DNA of 64,000 nt from assembly GCA_964454745.1 (NCBI GenBank), contig CAYVUI010000001.1, positions 1 through 64,000 on the forward strand, given 5' to 3'. The notes beneath the pieces are model-generated. The model was not told the origin of the DNA. It saw only the letters and a list, made by a program, of their open reading frames with translations, and did no database searches. A program made the translations under genes and the position numbers. Below are positions 41,372-50,668 of the stretch, piece by piece; the first letter of the stretch is position 1; every line of letters starts with the position of its first letter. The stretch is from CAYVUI01 sp964454745. Its GTDB lineage: Bacteria; Planctomycetota; Phycisphaerae; Sedimentisphaerales; Anaerohalosphaeraceae.

Positions 41372-44300
41372 ATGACAAGCCGAAAAATCAAAGCTGCAAA
41401 TCAAGATGTTTCACATCTCAATAAAGACACTTCCCCCAAACTGGAACCATTAAAGCCTTCTATAAAGCCAAACGATGTCCGGAATCTGGAAGCATCGAAT
41501 CAAATCCATATTCCCGACAATTTATGGAAGGATTTACTGACTCTCGGCACCGACTTTGCCTGCCTGATTGAGCCGGACGGTACCATTGTCGCTTACCACA
41601 ATTCCCTGGACGCACCCGACACGAATCATACGTACATCGGCAGCAGCATTTACGACTGGACACTGGCAAGTTTTCATCATCGGATCCAGGCCTGCTTTGA
41701 AGTCGCAATGAACAGTAACGATGTCATTTCTTACGAAGTAATCAGCTATCTGTCTCATGGCGATTTCGTCTGGCTCGAATGCAAATGCAAGAATGTACAA
41801 GCCGAATCGGGGAAAATGATCCTGATCCACGGGCACAACCTTACCCAGTACAAGCAAACCACTCTTTCCCTCCAGCAAAGCAAAAATCAATACCAGATGC
41901 TTTGTGAACAATGCTCCGATATGATCTCGCACCATGATCCGGCGGGTCGGTTTTTATATGTATCCGGGATGTGCCAAAGCCTGACGGGGTACGAACCCTC
42001 GGAACTGATCGGAAAAAACGCCATGGATTTCGTGCACCCCGAGGACAGGGAAACGATTGATGAACATCGCAGTTCACTGGTGCATTCACTGGGCATTCGG
42101 CGTGTGCAGTATCGGGTTCAGCATAAAAACGGTCATTATATCTGGGTGGAATCCCAGGCACGCGCCGTGGTTGAACATGAACAGCAAAAATCTCTTGAAA
42201 TCTTTATTGTTACCCGCGACATTTCGCACTGGGTACGTAATGAAAACATGCTGCGCACCCAAAAGGAACTGACCTCAAAATTATCCGTTACAGACAACCT
42301 GGACACAGCGCTAAATCATGTGCTCAACGCGCTGACCACACTCAACGGCATTCCGATTGCAGGAACGTTTTGTTACAACAAAGAGCGGGGCTTTTTCCAA
42401 CTCTCCCATATCCGAAACATCTCGGATGTCTTTCACGAATCCCTGAAAATTCAATCCGTCCTGGATCGCTACACCCGGATGGTCCTGGCCGGTGACCCGA
42501 TCTATCTCTCAAGACATCGGGCGAAAGAGCTTTACCCGGAAGTCGATTTTCCAATGGAATGTAACTCGATCGGAATTGTTCCCGTGGAATACGAAGGTGA
42601 AATTGTCGCATCGATCAATGTCTGTTCGGATCAGTTCTCGATGATCCCGGAATATCTGTGTACCACGCTGGAAACCATCGCCTCACTTCTTGGACCCGTG
42701 CTGGCCCGGATCGAAGCGGAAGAAAAACTCCAGGAAAATGAACAGCGGCTTCGGCTGATCTGTGAAAGCACCGACGACATGATCTCGCTGCGTGACCTCA
42801 ACGGGAAGTACACCTACTTCAACGGTCCAGACAGGTACAAGGCCCAGTGGTCTGACATTGTCGGGAAAGATATTTTTGATATTTTTCCTCTCCCAACGGC
42901 AAAATTGCTCAATGAACAGTTCGAGCAGGTCGTCAGGACACAAAAGAGCCTTACCTGTGAATACTCCATTGATCTCCGGGGAAAAAAACAGTGGTACTCC
43001 GCCAATATCTATCCAATCCGAAATGCGCAGGGGCAAGTAACTTCTATCGCCCGGATCAGCCGAAATATCACTGAACGCAAGAAGTACGAACAGCAGCTTC
43101 AACACGAACACAACCTTTTGGTCAATATCACCAGCAGTCTGCTCGACCATATTTATGTAAAAGATCAGACCGGCAAAATCATCTTCAGCAACCAGCAGCG
43201 CCACCATCACAATCCCCTCAAAAGGAAGGTGCCCTATGTCGGCCTGACGGATAACGATCTAATGCCTCGGGATGAAGCGGAGTATTACCGCCACCAGGAG
43301 CAGCGTATTCTCTCCACCGGCATGCCGATTCTCGACCAGGAGCAGGTCATCGATGATTATTCCGGCCGGAAAAAACACCTGCTGATCACAAAACTGCCCC
43401 TGCGGGACGATGAGAAACGGATCATTGGGATCATCGGTGTAAACCGTGACATTACCGAACTCAAGCGTGCCCAGCAGCAGATCGACCAGATATTCAACCT
43501 CTCAATGGACATCCTCTGCATCCTGAACCTCGAAGGCAACTTCATCCGCGTCAGCCCGGCCATCGAACGAATTCTCGGTTACTCCCCCGCACATACCGTG
43601 GGCAGGAAACTGTCGGATTTCGCCTGCCCGGAAAGCCGGAAAAGCCTGGAAAAAACACTGCATACATTTTTCCTGTCCGGTAAGCCCCTGTTCAACCGGG
43701 AAGACCGTTATCTGTGTAAAGACGGTTCCTTCCGCTGGCTTTCATGGGTTGCCTACCCGTGTTTGGATGAAAAGCGGGTTTATGCCGTCGGACGGGATAT
43801 TACGACTCTCAAGGAAAACGCCGAACTGCTCCGAAGGCAGGAACAGGCTCTTTATCATGTTGGCCGCGTCGTTTCCGTAGGCGAGATGGCATCCGCCCTG
43901 GCCCACGAAATCAATCAACCTCTGTGCGCGATCACCACGTATGCCGACACCTGCCGCAGGCTTCTTGAGGCCCGCACCGCGCCGCTGGAAGCCATAGAAG
44001 AGGTCCTTGGAAAAATCGCCAACCAATCCAGCCGAGCCGGAAAAGTCGTCAACAGTATCAAGAATCTCGTTCGCAAGAAAGACCCGGACAAGAATCACCA
44101 TAAAGTCACTGACATCCTGATGCCTGTCCTTGAGCTGCTCGATGAGGAAATGCGAAACCTCTCGATTGAAACCAGCCTGGACATTGACGACAGGCTCGAT
44201 GTGATGCACGTTGATTTGGTTCAGCTCCAGCAGGTCTTTTTGAATCTTATACGCAACAGCATCGAAGCGATGAGCCCTGAGCCGCCTGAATCCCGAAGGC

Positions 44301-44593
44301 TGGCCATTCACTGCCAAAGGATTTCAGATCGCCAGATCCAGGTGGATATCGTCGACAGCGGGACCGGCATGCCCCCGGAAAAAGCGAACGTAATCTTCGA
44401 TTCATTTTTTACCACGAAAAGCCAGGGACTCGGCATCGGGCTCTCAATCTGCAAATCGATTATTGAATCTCATGGCGGGACGATTTGGGCACAGCCTAAT
44501 ACGGCAAAAGGGATGACTTTCTCTTTTACTTTGCTAACACATTCAGAAGGAAATATTCATGGACAGACAGGCAACAATCTATGTAGTGGATGA
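41372..44593 (+). CDS. Multi-PAS/GAF sensor histidine kinase, FixL-like
   Basis: 1073 residues, no membrane helices, so a cytoplasmic sensor. Domain order: PAS (about 50-165), PAS (175-290; MISHHDPAGRFLYVSGMCQS), GAF (about 300-445), then three PAS domains (455-575, 590-700, 710-820). The kinase follows: H-box VGEMASALAHEINQPLCAIT with His near 846, N-box NLIRNSIEAMSPE, G-boxes DSGTGMPPEKA and GLGIGLSICKSI. The ALAHEINQPL form belongs to the FixL/TodS group. No heme- or flavin-binding residues were identified with certainty. The 3' end overlaps the response-regulator gene by 35 bases, so the two form one operon. Confidence 0.9.
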   Translation: MTSRKIKAANQDVSHLNKDTSPKLEPLKPSIKPNDVRNLEASNQIHIPDNLWKDLLTLGTDFACLIEPDGTIVAYHNSLDAPDTNHTYIGSSIYDWTLASFHHRIQACFEVAMNSNDVISYEVISYLSHGDFVWLECKCKNVQAESGKMILIHGHNLTQYKQTTLSLQQSKNQYQMLCEQCSDMISHHDPAGRFLYVSGMCQSLTGYEPSELIGKNAMDFVHPEDRETIDEHRSSLVHSLGIRRVQYRVQHKNGHYIWVESQARAVVEHEQQKSLEIFIVTRDISHWVRNENMLRTQKELTSKLSVTDNLDTALNHVLNALTTLNGIPIAGTFCYNKERGFFQLSHIRNISDVFHESLKIQSVLDRYTRMVLAGDPIYLSRHRAKELYPEVDFPMECNSIGIVPVEYEGEIVASINVCSDQFSMIPEYLCTTLETIASLLGPVLARIEAEEKLQENEQRLRLICESTDDMISLRDLNGKYTYFNGPDRYKAQWSDIVGKDIFDIFPLPTAKLLNEQFEQVVRTQKSLTCEYSIDLRGKKQWYSANIYPIRNAQGQVTSIARISRNITERKKYEQQLQHEHNLLVNITSSLLDHIYVKDQTGKIIFSNQQRHHHNPLKRKVPYVGLTDNDLMPRDEAEYYRHQEQRILSTGMPILDQEQVIDDYSGRKKHLLITKLPLRDDEKRIIGIIGVNRDITELKRAQQQIDQIFNLSMDILCILNLEGNFIRVSPAIERILGYSPAHTVGRKLSDFACPESRKSLEKTLHTFFLSGKPLFNREDRYLCKDGSFRWLSWVAYPCLDEKRVYAVGRDITTLKENAELLRRQEQALYHVGRVVSVGEMASALAHEINQPLCAITTYADTCRRLLEARTAPLEAIEEVLGKIANQSSRAGKVVNSIKNLVRKKDPDKNHHKVTDILMPVLELLDEEMRNLSIETSLDIDDRLDVMHVDLVQLQQVFLNLIRNSIEAMSPEPPESRRLAIHCQRISDRQIQVDIVDSGTGMPPEKANVIFDSFFTTKSQGLGIGLSICKSIIESHGGTIWAQPNTAKGMTFSFTLLTHSEGNIHGQTGNNLCSG

Positions 44594-45176
44594 TGACAGC
44601 GCAATTCGTGACAGCTTGCGTCTGCTGTTTGAAACGGTGGGCTTAACGGTCGAAACCCATGCCGATGCGCAAAGCTTTCTTGATGACTTCAACCCCGATC
44701 AGGAGAGCTGTCTTCTCCTGGATGTGCGAATGCCCGGGATGAGCGGACTGGCACTTCAATCCAAACTGATCGAGATGAATGCCCCTGTTCCCATTATCAT
44801 TATGACGGCCCATGCGGATGTTCCCATGGCGGTACGGGCCATGAAACAGGGAGTCGTCGATTTTATTGAAAAACCTTTCCGCGATCAGCAATTGATTGAA
44901 ACCGTATTTTCCGCACTGGATCGATTTAAAAAGCAGCGGAAAAAATACAGGGCAAAGCAAATATTTGAACAATCCAGTCAAATCCTGACCCCGCGAGAGC
45001 AGGAAATCCTGTCACTGCTTACAGATGGAAAAACCAATAAGCAGATTGCTTCAGAACTCGGCATCAGCTACAAGACGGCTGATTTCCATCGTCAGAATAT
45101 CCTCAAAAAGATGCAGATCAGTTCTGTTATTGAACTGACACAGATGAAAATTCTCGCCGAGCAGATCGAAAGCTAA
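44559..45176 (+). CDS. FixJ-family response regulator, partner of the multi-PAS kinase
   Basis: 205 residues. An intact receiver (VVDDDSAIRDS, phosphoacceptor Asp near 55 in CLLLDVRMPG, Thr/Lys in MTAHADVP and FIEKPF) is joined to a LuxR/FixJ helix-turn-helix (LTPREQEILSLLTDGKTNKQ followed by IASELGISYKTADFH). It would activate transcription when phosphorylated by the overlapping upstream kinase. Targets are unknown. It is a paralogue of the regulator at 46657-47286. Confidence 0.92.
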   Translation: MDRQATIYVVDDDSAIRDSLRLLFETVGLTVETHADAQSFLDDFNPDQESCLLLDVRMPGMSGLALQSKLIEMNAPVPIIIMTAHADVPMAVRAMKQGVVDFIEKPFRDQQLIETVFSALDRFKKQRKKYRAKQIFEQSSQILTPREQEILSLLTDGKTNKQIASELGISYKTADFHRQNILKKMQISSVIELTQMKILAEQIES

Positions 45177-45183
45177 GCCTGCA

Positions 45184-45813
45184 CTAATGAGCCCGGCAGC
45201 TCGAGCGTCCCCTTTTTTCGAGATACTGCTGATGATAATCTTCCGCCCGGTAAAAAGTCTGTGCCGGTTCGATCTGCGTCACGACCTCGCTGCGATATTT
45301 CCCGGAGGCATTGAGTTTTTCTTTTGACTCCCGGGCCGCTTTTTGCTGATCTTCGTTATGATAGAAAATCACGGACCGATATTGCGAACCGATATCCGGC
45401 CCCTGCCGATTCGGGGTCGTAGGGTTGTGCATCTCCCAGAATAAATCCAGTAGTGCCGTGTAATCCACCTTTTCCGGATCGAATACCACCTGAACAACCT
45501 CCGCATGGCCGGTTCGGTCCGAACAAACCTGCTTATACGTCGGGTTTTCAAGATTTCCCCCGCTGTAGCCCACACTTGTGGAAACCACACCGGGAATTTT
45601 TCGAAAAGAGGCTTCTACTCCCCAAAAACACCCTGCACCAAATGTCGCAAGCTCTAAATTCTCTTTTAAAGCCTCTGGCTGATCGTAAGTCTGTGTATCC
45701 ACCGCATTGTCTGCCTGTGCCGGTTCCATCATTTTATTCTCCCTGCACCCGGAGGTGAGTATCAAAACAACACTGACTATAAGGATAAAAACGAAAAATA
45801 AATACCATTTCAT
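45184..45813 (-). CDS. msrA: Peptide methionine sulfoxide reductase MsrA, lipoprotein form
   Basis: 209 residues from ATG 45813 (GGGAG upstream). A lipobox at LILTSGC (Cys 23) shows export and lipid anchoring, so it repairs oxidised methionine in envelope proteins rather than in the cytoplasm. The active site is [12 protein letters not shown] (catalytic Cys 62), followed by the typical [13 protein letters not shown] and [13 protein letters not shown] Cys close to the C-terminus (RSSCRAH) could serve as the resolving residue. It is convergent with the response regulator, 7 bases apart. Confidence 0.92.
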   Translation of the reverse strand: MKWYLFFVFILIVSVVLILTSGCRENKMMEPAQADNAVDTQTYDQPEALKENLELATFGAGCFWGVEASFRKIPGVVSTSVGYSGGNLENPTYKQVCSDRTGHAEVVQVVFDPEKVDYTALLDLFWEMHNPTTPNRQGPDIGSQYRSVIFYHNEDQQKAARESKEKLNASGKYRSEVVTQIEPAQTFYRAEDYHQQYLEKRGRSSCRAH

Positions 45814-45954
45814 TTGGTTTCTCCCAAAGAGCAAATTATTATGCGTAAATCGTTATTATCTGTACGAAGTAACGGACCTGAAAGTTCTTTTTTGCTGAAC
45901 GCAAAGCAAACTGATTGTAACTAATTATATCCTATACAGTTGGAACATTTAGTC

Positions 45955-46644
45955 ATGATAAACAAAGATACCAGCACTCCCTATCGAGCGGACGAATACG
46001 ACCAGAATGTCGTAAAAACACTGCCGTATTACCATTTTTTTCACGAAGAAACCATCGAACTGGTCCGCCAGCTTCGACCCCGTCCGGGCAAATGGCTCGA
46101 TACCGGCGGCGGATCAGGAACCCTGCTGATCAAAGCCTGCCGGGAATTTCCTGAAACGGACTTTTATTATGCTGATCCTTCCGAAACCATGAAACAGGTC
46201 GCTCAAAAGAGAATCAACGCCAGTGAAAATGTCACGTTTCTCGACTGCGTTTCCACCCAAAACCTCAAAAATGTTACCTCAGAAACCTTCGATATCATCT
46301 CAGCGGTGATGTGCCACCATTACCTCACGGCCCAGCAGCGCAGCCAGGCCATTCAAACCTGCTTTGATCTGCTCAATTCTTCGGGGATCCTGATCGTTTT
46401 TGAACATACCGTCTATACCGATCCGGAGGTCAATCAGGCTCAAATGCTCCGCTGGGAAAGGTTCCAGATCGAACAGGGCCGTCCGCCGGAAAAGGTAAAA
46501 GACCACCTGAGCCGTTTTGGAAGGCATTATTTACCCATCTGCGTGGAGGAACACCTTAATCTCTATCGGAAAACAGGCTTTCTCTGGTCGCAGTGTGTCT
46601 GGAGATCGTGTATGCAGGCAGGTTTTGTTGCCTGTAAGAAATGA
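45955..46644 (+). CDS. Class I SAM-dependent methyltransferase
   Basis: About 229 residues from ATG 45955 (TTG 45940 also in frame). Motif I is KWLDTGGGSGTLLIKACREF, followed by the acidic end of strand 2 (FYYADPS) and FDIISAVMCHHYL as motif II region. The C-terminus (HLNLYRKTGFLWSQCVWRSC) contains several Cys. The pattern fits small-molecule methyltransferases of the UbiE/tellurite-resistance type. It stands alone between two regulator systems, so its substrate cannot be inferred. Confidence 0.8.
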   Translation: MINKDTSTPYRADEYDQNVVKTLPYYHFFHEETIELVRQLRPRPGKWLDTGGGSGTLLIKACREFPETDFYYADPSETMKQVAQKRINASENVTFLDCVSTQNLKNVTSETFDIISAVMCHHYLTAQQRSQAIQTCFDLLNSSGILIVFEHTVYTDPEVNQAQMLRWERFQIEQGRPPEKVKDHLSRFGRHYLPICVEEHLNLYRKTGFLWSQCVWRSCMQAGFVACKK

Positions 46645-46656
46645 TCACATAAGGAG

Positions 46657-47286
46657 TTAGCCATCGGAAGCAAACGGGGCCACTTCATGCCGGGCCAGTT
46701 TGCGAACCAGTTCAACGGTGCTCTTGCTGCCCATCTTTTCGAGGATGTGATTTCGGTGAAACGCTACGGCCCTCTGGCTCACATTGAGATCGCTGGCCGC
46801 TTCCTTGTCCGACATCCCCTGCATAATCAGCTCCAGCACCTGGGCCTCCCGGTTGGTCAGCGTCTTGAGCCTGTCGGTAATTCCATTTCGCTCCTGGCTG
46901 AAAAGGCGGCCCTGGGCACCCATCTCGAGGCCTTTTTTGATGCTTTCCCAGAGAGCCTGCTCACGGAAAGGCTTTTCGATAAAATCGATCGCGCCTTCCT
47001 GCATCGCACGAACAGCCATCGGAACGTCCCCATGACCAGTAATGACAATAATCGGCATGGATATCCCGTCATCCTTGAGCCGGGCCTGAAGTTCGAGTCC
47101 GCTCATTCCGGGCATGCGAACATCCAGAACAAGACATCCGTCACGGTCCGGAGTATAACAGTCCAGAAAATCCTCCGCACTGGCATACGCCTCCGCCTGG
47201 AATGCAAGACCCTCCACAAGGTCGCAGATACCGTCACGAATCGCCTTATCATCATCAATGACAAATACGGTCTGTTTTGTATTCAT
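46657..47286 (-). CDS. FixJ-family response regulator 2
   Basis: 209 residues. Receiver: VIDDDKAIRDG, phosphoacceptor Asp near 55 (CLVLDVRMPG), then VITGHGDVPMAVRA and FIEKPFRE. Output: LTNREAQVLELIMQGMSDKE followed by AASDLNVSQRAVAFHRNHIL, a LuxR/FixJ helix-turn-helix. It follows the kinase gene at 47391-49121 by 104 bases on the same strand and is probably its partner. It aligns along its length with the regulator at 44559-45176. Confidence 0.92.
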   Translation of the reverse strand: MNTKQTVFVIDDDKAIRDGICDLVEGLAFQAEAYASAEDFLDCYTPDRDGCLVLDVRMPGMSGLELQARLKDDGISMPIIVITGHGDVPMAVRAMQEGAIDFIEKPFREQALWESIKKGLEMGAQGRLFSQERNGITDRLKTLTNREAQVLELIMQGMSDKEAASDLNVSQRAVAFHRNHILEKMGSKSTVELVRKLARHEVAPFASDG

Positions 47287-47390
47287 ATTCTATCTCCCGG
47301 GTATAACTCCTTCTAATTATACCTGAAAAACCGGAAACCTCTACTAAAAATCGAGTTTTTTTCTACTATGTTGGAAAATAATTGTCAGTA

Positions 47391-49121
47391 TCATTCCTTA
47401 TCTCTATCCGATGCAGGAAGCGTAAAACTGATAATCACCCCATTGGGGTCATTTTTTCGGGCTCGTATTTTCCCGCCGTGATTTTCCACAATGGTTTTGG
47501 TGATCGAAAGCCCCAGCCCCAGGCCCTTTTGCTTTGTCGTGTAAAATGGCTCAAAAATCCGATCATAATCCTCATGCTTTAGCCCCATACCCCTGTCCAG
47601 GACGGATACCTCCACATCCCCGCGGGGGATCGTATCACTGCATATCGTCAGTGTTCGATGCTCTTTGGGGATGATTTTCATCGCTTCACAGGCGTTCTGT
47701 GCCAAGTTGATCAGTACCTGCTCGAGCTGAACCCGATCGGCAAACACTTTCGGTAGGGATTCGCCCAGTTCCAGCTCAATCGCCACATCCTGGTGTCGGG
47801 CAGCGGTCTCAAAAAAGCCCAGAGACTCAAGCATCACCTCATTGATATCGAGCACCTTTTTCAGCGGGGGCTCTTTGCGGATAAACCCCTTGATCCCATT
47901 GATGATATCTCCGGCACGTGCCGCCTGGCGGACCACCGTGTGGAGTTTGGACTCGAGCTTTTCATGATTGATTTCCTGCGCTCGAAGAAGGGAAATACAC
48001 CCTTCCGAATGCGTTAAAATGGCACAGAGCGGCTGATTGAGCTCATGGGCCAGTCCGGAGGCCAGTTCCCCGATCGAGATCAGTCTCGAGGCATGGGCCA
48101 GCTCTTCCTGGTGACGGCGGGCCTTTTCTTCCGCTCGCTTTCGTTCAGTGATGTCGTGAACAATCGAAAGAAGTATTTTACCGGTTTGCAGTTGAATCGG
48201 GGAACTGTATACTTCCACATCACGGATTTGACCATCGGCCAGGCGATGCTGAAAAACAAAATAATTACTGCGGGTTTCCCGGGCCTTTTTCATGTCCCGT
48301 TCGATCTCTTGACGGGATTTAATATTGATATCAAAGACGCTTTTTGAAGACATTTCCTCTCGGCTGTACCCGTAAAAACGACACGCCGATGGATTGGCTT
48401 CCAAGATTCTGCCGGTTCCCGGATCAATAATCAGCATGACCGCCAGGCTGCCCTCAAACTGGTTTCGGTAGCGGAGTTCACTCTCGCGAAGCGCTTTTTC
48501 CATCCGTTTTCGTTCAGCGATCTCATTTTGAAGCTCCTGATTGGCCCGATTCAGTTCCGTGGTTCGTTCCTGCACTCGCTGTTCGAGCTGCTCATAGGAT
48601 TCCTGCAATTTTTCTTCCACTCTTTTGCGACGAGTGATATCCTCAAGAGTGACCATTACGGAATCCGGTTCAATATAGGCAAAACTCATATCAAAATATC
48701 GATTTTCATCGGCGAACTTGGGTTTGCGGTACAACTCGCGTCGAATGGTGTTTTGCTGCTCATAACTTTCAAACACGAGGGCAAGAATCTCCGGTTCGTG
48801 CGTAAAAACCTGTGAGATATCTTTGCCGACAAATTCTTTGATGGCACCGCTTGTCATTTCACCGGCGGCCCGGTTGTAATCGGCCAGAATGAAAGTATCC
48901 CGATGCCTTTGCCAGATACAGGTGGCGATTGGAGACTTGAGATAATACTGACCGTATTTGAGGCCGGTAAAAGCCAGACCTTCGAGATGTTCCGGCGATT
49001 TGCCGCTGATGGAAACAGCCTCCTCGCTTATCCGACTTAGCTGGTCCTGCATGGTTGCCAGGTGGCGAATCAACTCCACACGTCCCTGCTGAGTTATCTC
49101 GCGCGAATCCGGGTTAGGCAT
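47391..49121 (-). CDS. PAS sensor histidine kinase 2, FixL-like
   Basis: 576 residues, cytoplasmic. A PAS domain (about 50-170) is followed by a long coiled coil (about 175-215), a second PAS (about 215-335; MLIIDPGTGRILEANPSACR), then the kinase core. The H-box is SIGELASGLAHELNQPLCAI with His near 363, nearly the same as in the first kinase; N-box INLAQNACEAMKI; G-box GLGLGLSITKTI. It has fewer sensory domains than its paralogue. Same-strand regulator gene follows, so a second FixLJ-type pair. Confidence 0.9.
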   Translation of the reverse strand: MPNPDSREITQQGRVELIRHLATMQDQLSRISEEAVSISGKSPEHLEGLAFTGLKYGQYYLKSPIATCIWQRHRDTFILADYNRAAGEMTSGAIKEFVGKDISQVFTHEPEILALVFESYEQQNTIRRELYRKPKFADENRYFDMSFAYIEPDSVMVTLEDITRRKRVEEKLQESYEQLEQRVQERTTELNRANQELQNEIAERKRMEKALRESELRYRNQFEGSLAVMLIIDPGTGRILEANPSACRFYGYSREEMSSKSVFDINIKSRQEIERDMKKARETRSNYFVFQHRLADGQIRDVEVYSSPIQLQTGKILLSIVHDITERKRAEEKARRHQEELAHASRLISIGELASGLAHELNQPLCAILTHSEGCISLLRAQEINHEKLESKLHTVVRQAARAGDIINGIKGFIRKEPPLKKVLDINEVMLESLGFFETAARHQDVAIELELGESLPKVFADRVQLEQVLINLAQNACEAMKIIPKEHRTLTICSDTIPRGDVEVSVLDRGMGLKHEDYDRIFEPFYTTKQKGLGLGLSITKTIVENHGGKIRARKNDPNGVIISFTLPASDRDKE

Positions 49122-49314
49122 TTCAAATCGTCTCCTTGTCAGCCTTTTGGGTAAATAACCAAGAGGTGTAACAGACTATCACCAATTGTATGAAAATGCA
49201 AGGAAACACTTATCGGCAATATTGCCTATTTTAGGCTGCCCTTTGAGAAAAAGTACCCGTAAACGGAAATAAAAGACATTGCCTAACTTCTAATCGCAAA
49301 ATATAACAGCGTTA

Positions 49315-50637
49315 TTAATACCCCATTTCATCCAGAACCTTCTGAAGACGAATTCTCGCTTCCTGGGCCTCAGGTCCGGCCTGGGCAGGATCAATGGGAT
49401 TGGATTCAGTCAGATCGTTCTCCACATCGTACAATTCACCGCTGTCATAGAGCTTCCAGCGGTGGTCGCGGGCATTAATAGTCAACGGATATTTATCCTG
49501 TGACATCATCGGATCATTCCAGCAGAAAACCCACTCGCGCGGCGTAAATTTCTCGCCGCGAAGCAGCGGAGCGAGGCTGTGACCGTCAATTTTGGTATTG
49601 GCCGGCAATTCGGCGTGAGCCAGGTCCGCACACGTCGGCATCAGGTCCGTAAAGTCAACCAGTGCATCAGTAACCAGTCCTGAAGGCGCCGTGCCGGGCC
49701 AGTTCGCAATAAAGGCGACATGCGTCCCCCGGTCGTCGGTATAGCCCTTGCCGCCGTCAAAAGTGCTGCCATCCTGCATTTGGCTTTGTATGAGCTGAGA
49801 GGTGCCGTTGTCACCGGTAAAGATAACCAGGGTGTCCTCACGCAGACCTTTCTGGTCGAGAGCATCCACAATCCGCCCCACAAGCTTATCCATGTACGCC
49901 ACCATATCGGGGAAAAATTCTGTCGAATTGGCGAACCGGTTGTCCGGCCATTCGGGGGAATCAGGGGTGGGCATAAACGGCGAGTGCGTCAGGGCCATCG
50001 GGAAATAAACAAAGAATGATTTGTCCTTTTTACGATCAATGAAATCAATGATGAAATCGGTAAACACATCCGGTCCGTACTGGCCGACCATATCCTGGTA
50101 GAGCACTCCATTTTTACGATACGTCGGGTCGGCATAGCGGTCTCCCGGTGTTTCGAGCGACCACAGGCAATACTCGTCAAATCCCGCCCGATCCGGGTAC
50201 ATCCCGTCGCCACCGCCGTAAAGCTGCCACTTTCCGGCAATGCAGGTTTCATACCCGGCTTTTTTCATCACATGGCCAAACGTAGTCTCCCGCGCACTGA
50301 TCGCACCAAAGCTGAAGTAATTGCGGAAATTGTAACGCCCGGTCATGATCTGCACACGCGAAGGGGTACACAGCGGCTGAGAGTAGGCATGGGTAAAGCG
50401 AATCCCGCTTGCGGCCAGGGCATCCAGACGCGGCGTCTGGTAGCTTTCACCGGAATTGAGATTGATATCCCCGCCGTAACAGCGAAGTGCCTCAAAGCCG
50501 AGGTCATCGGCCATAATCAAAATGACATTGGGCCCGCGCCGTGCGGCATTAATCTTGAAAAAATCGCCGGATACGAGAAATCCGCCAACGGACGCAAGTG
50601 CGGTATTCTTAATAAACTCTCTTCGATTCATTCCCAT
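49315..50637 (-). CDS. Tat-exported sulfatase (formylglycine-dependent)
   Basis: 440 residues. The N-terminus has a twin-arginine signal (MNRREFIKNTALASVGGFLV), sending the folded enzyme to the periplasm. GPNVILIMADDLGFEALRCY gives the metal-binding Asp pair, and PLCTPSRVQIMTGR at Cys 90 is the C-x-P-S-R site whose Cys is converted to formylglycine. GDNGTSQLIQSQ is the second metal-binding region. Arylsulfatase-type enzymes of this family cut sulfate from algal polysaccharides in marine planctomycetes. ATG 50637 or 50631 can be the start. Substrate is not predictable; the neighbour is a secreted LamG protein. Confidence 0.92.
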   Translation of the reverse strand: MGMNRREFIKNTALASVGGFLVSGDFFKINAARRGPNVILIMADDLGFEALRCYGGDINLNSGESYQTPRLDALAASGIRFTHAYSQPLCTPSRVQIMTGRYNFRNYFSFGAISARETTFGHVMKKAGYETCIAGKWQLYGGGDGMYPDRAGFDEYCLWSLETPGDRYADPTYRKNGVLYQDMVGQYGPDVFTDFIIDFIDRKKDKSFFVYFPMALTHSPFMPTPDSPEWPDNRFANSTEFFPDMVAYMDKLVGRIVDALDQKGLREDTLVIFTGDNGTSQLIQSQMQDGSTFDGGKGYTDDRGTHVAFIANWPGTAPSGLVTDALVDFTDLMPTCADLAHAELPANTKIDGHSLAPLLRGEKFTPREWVFCWNDPMMSQDKYPLTINARDHRWKLYDSGELYDVENDLTESNPIDPAQAGPEAQEARIRLQKVLDEMGY

Positions 50638-50668
50638 GTATCTTTCTCCGCGTTTTGAGATTGGTTTT

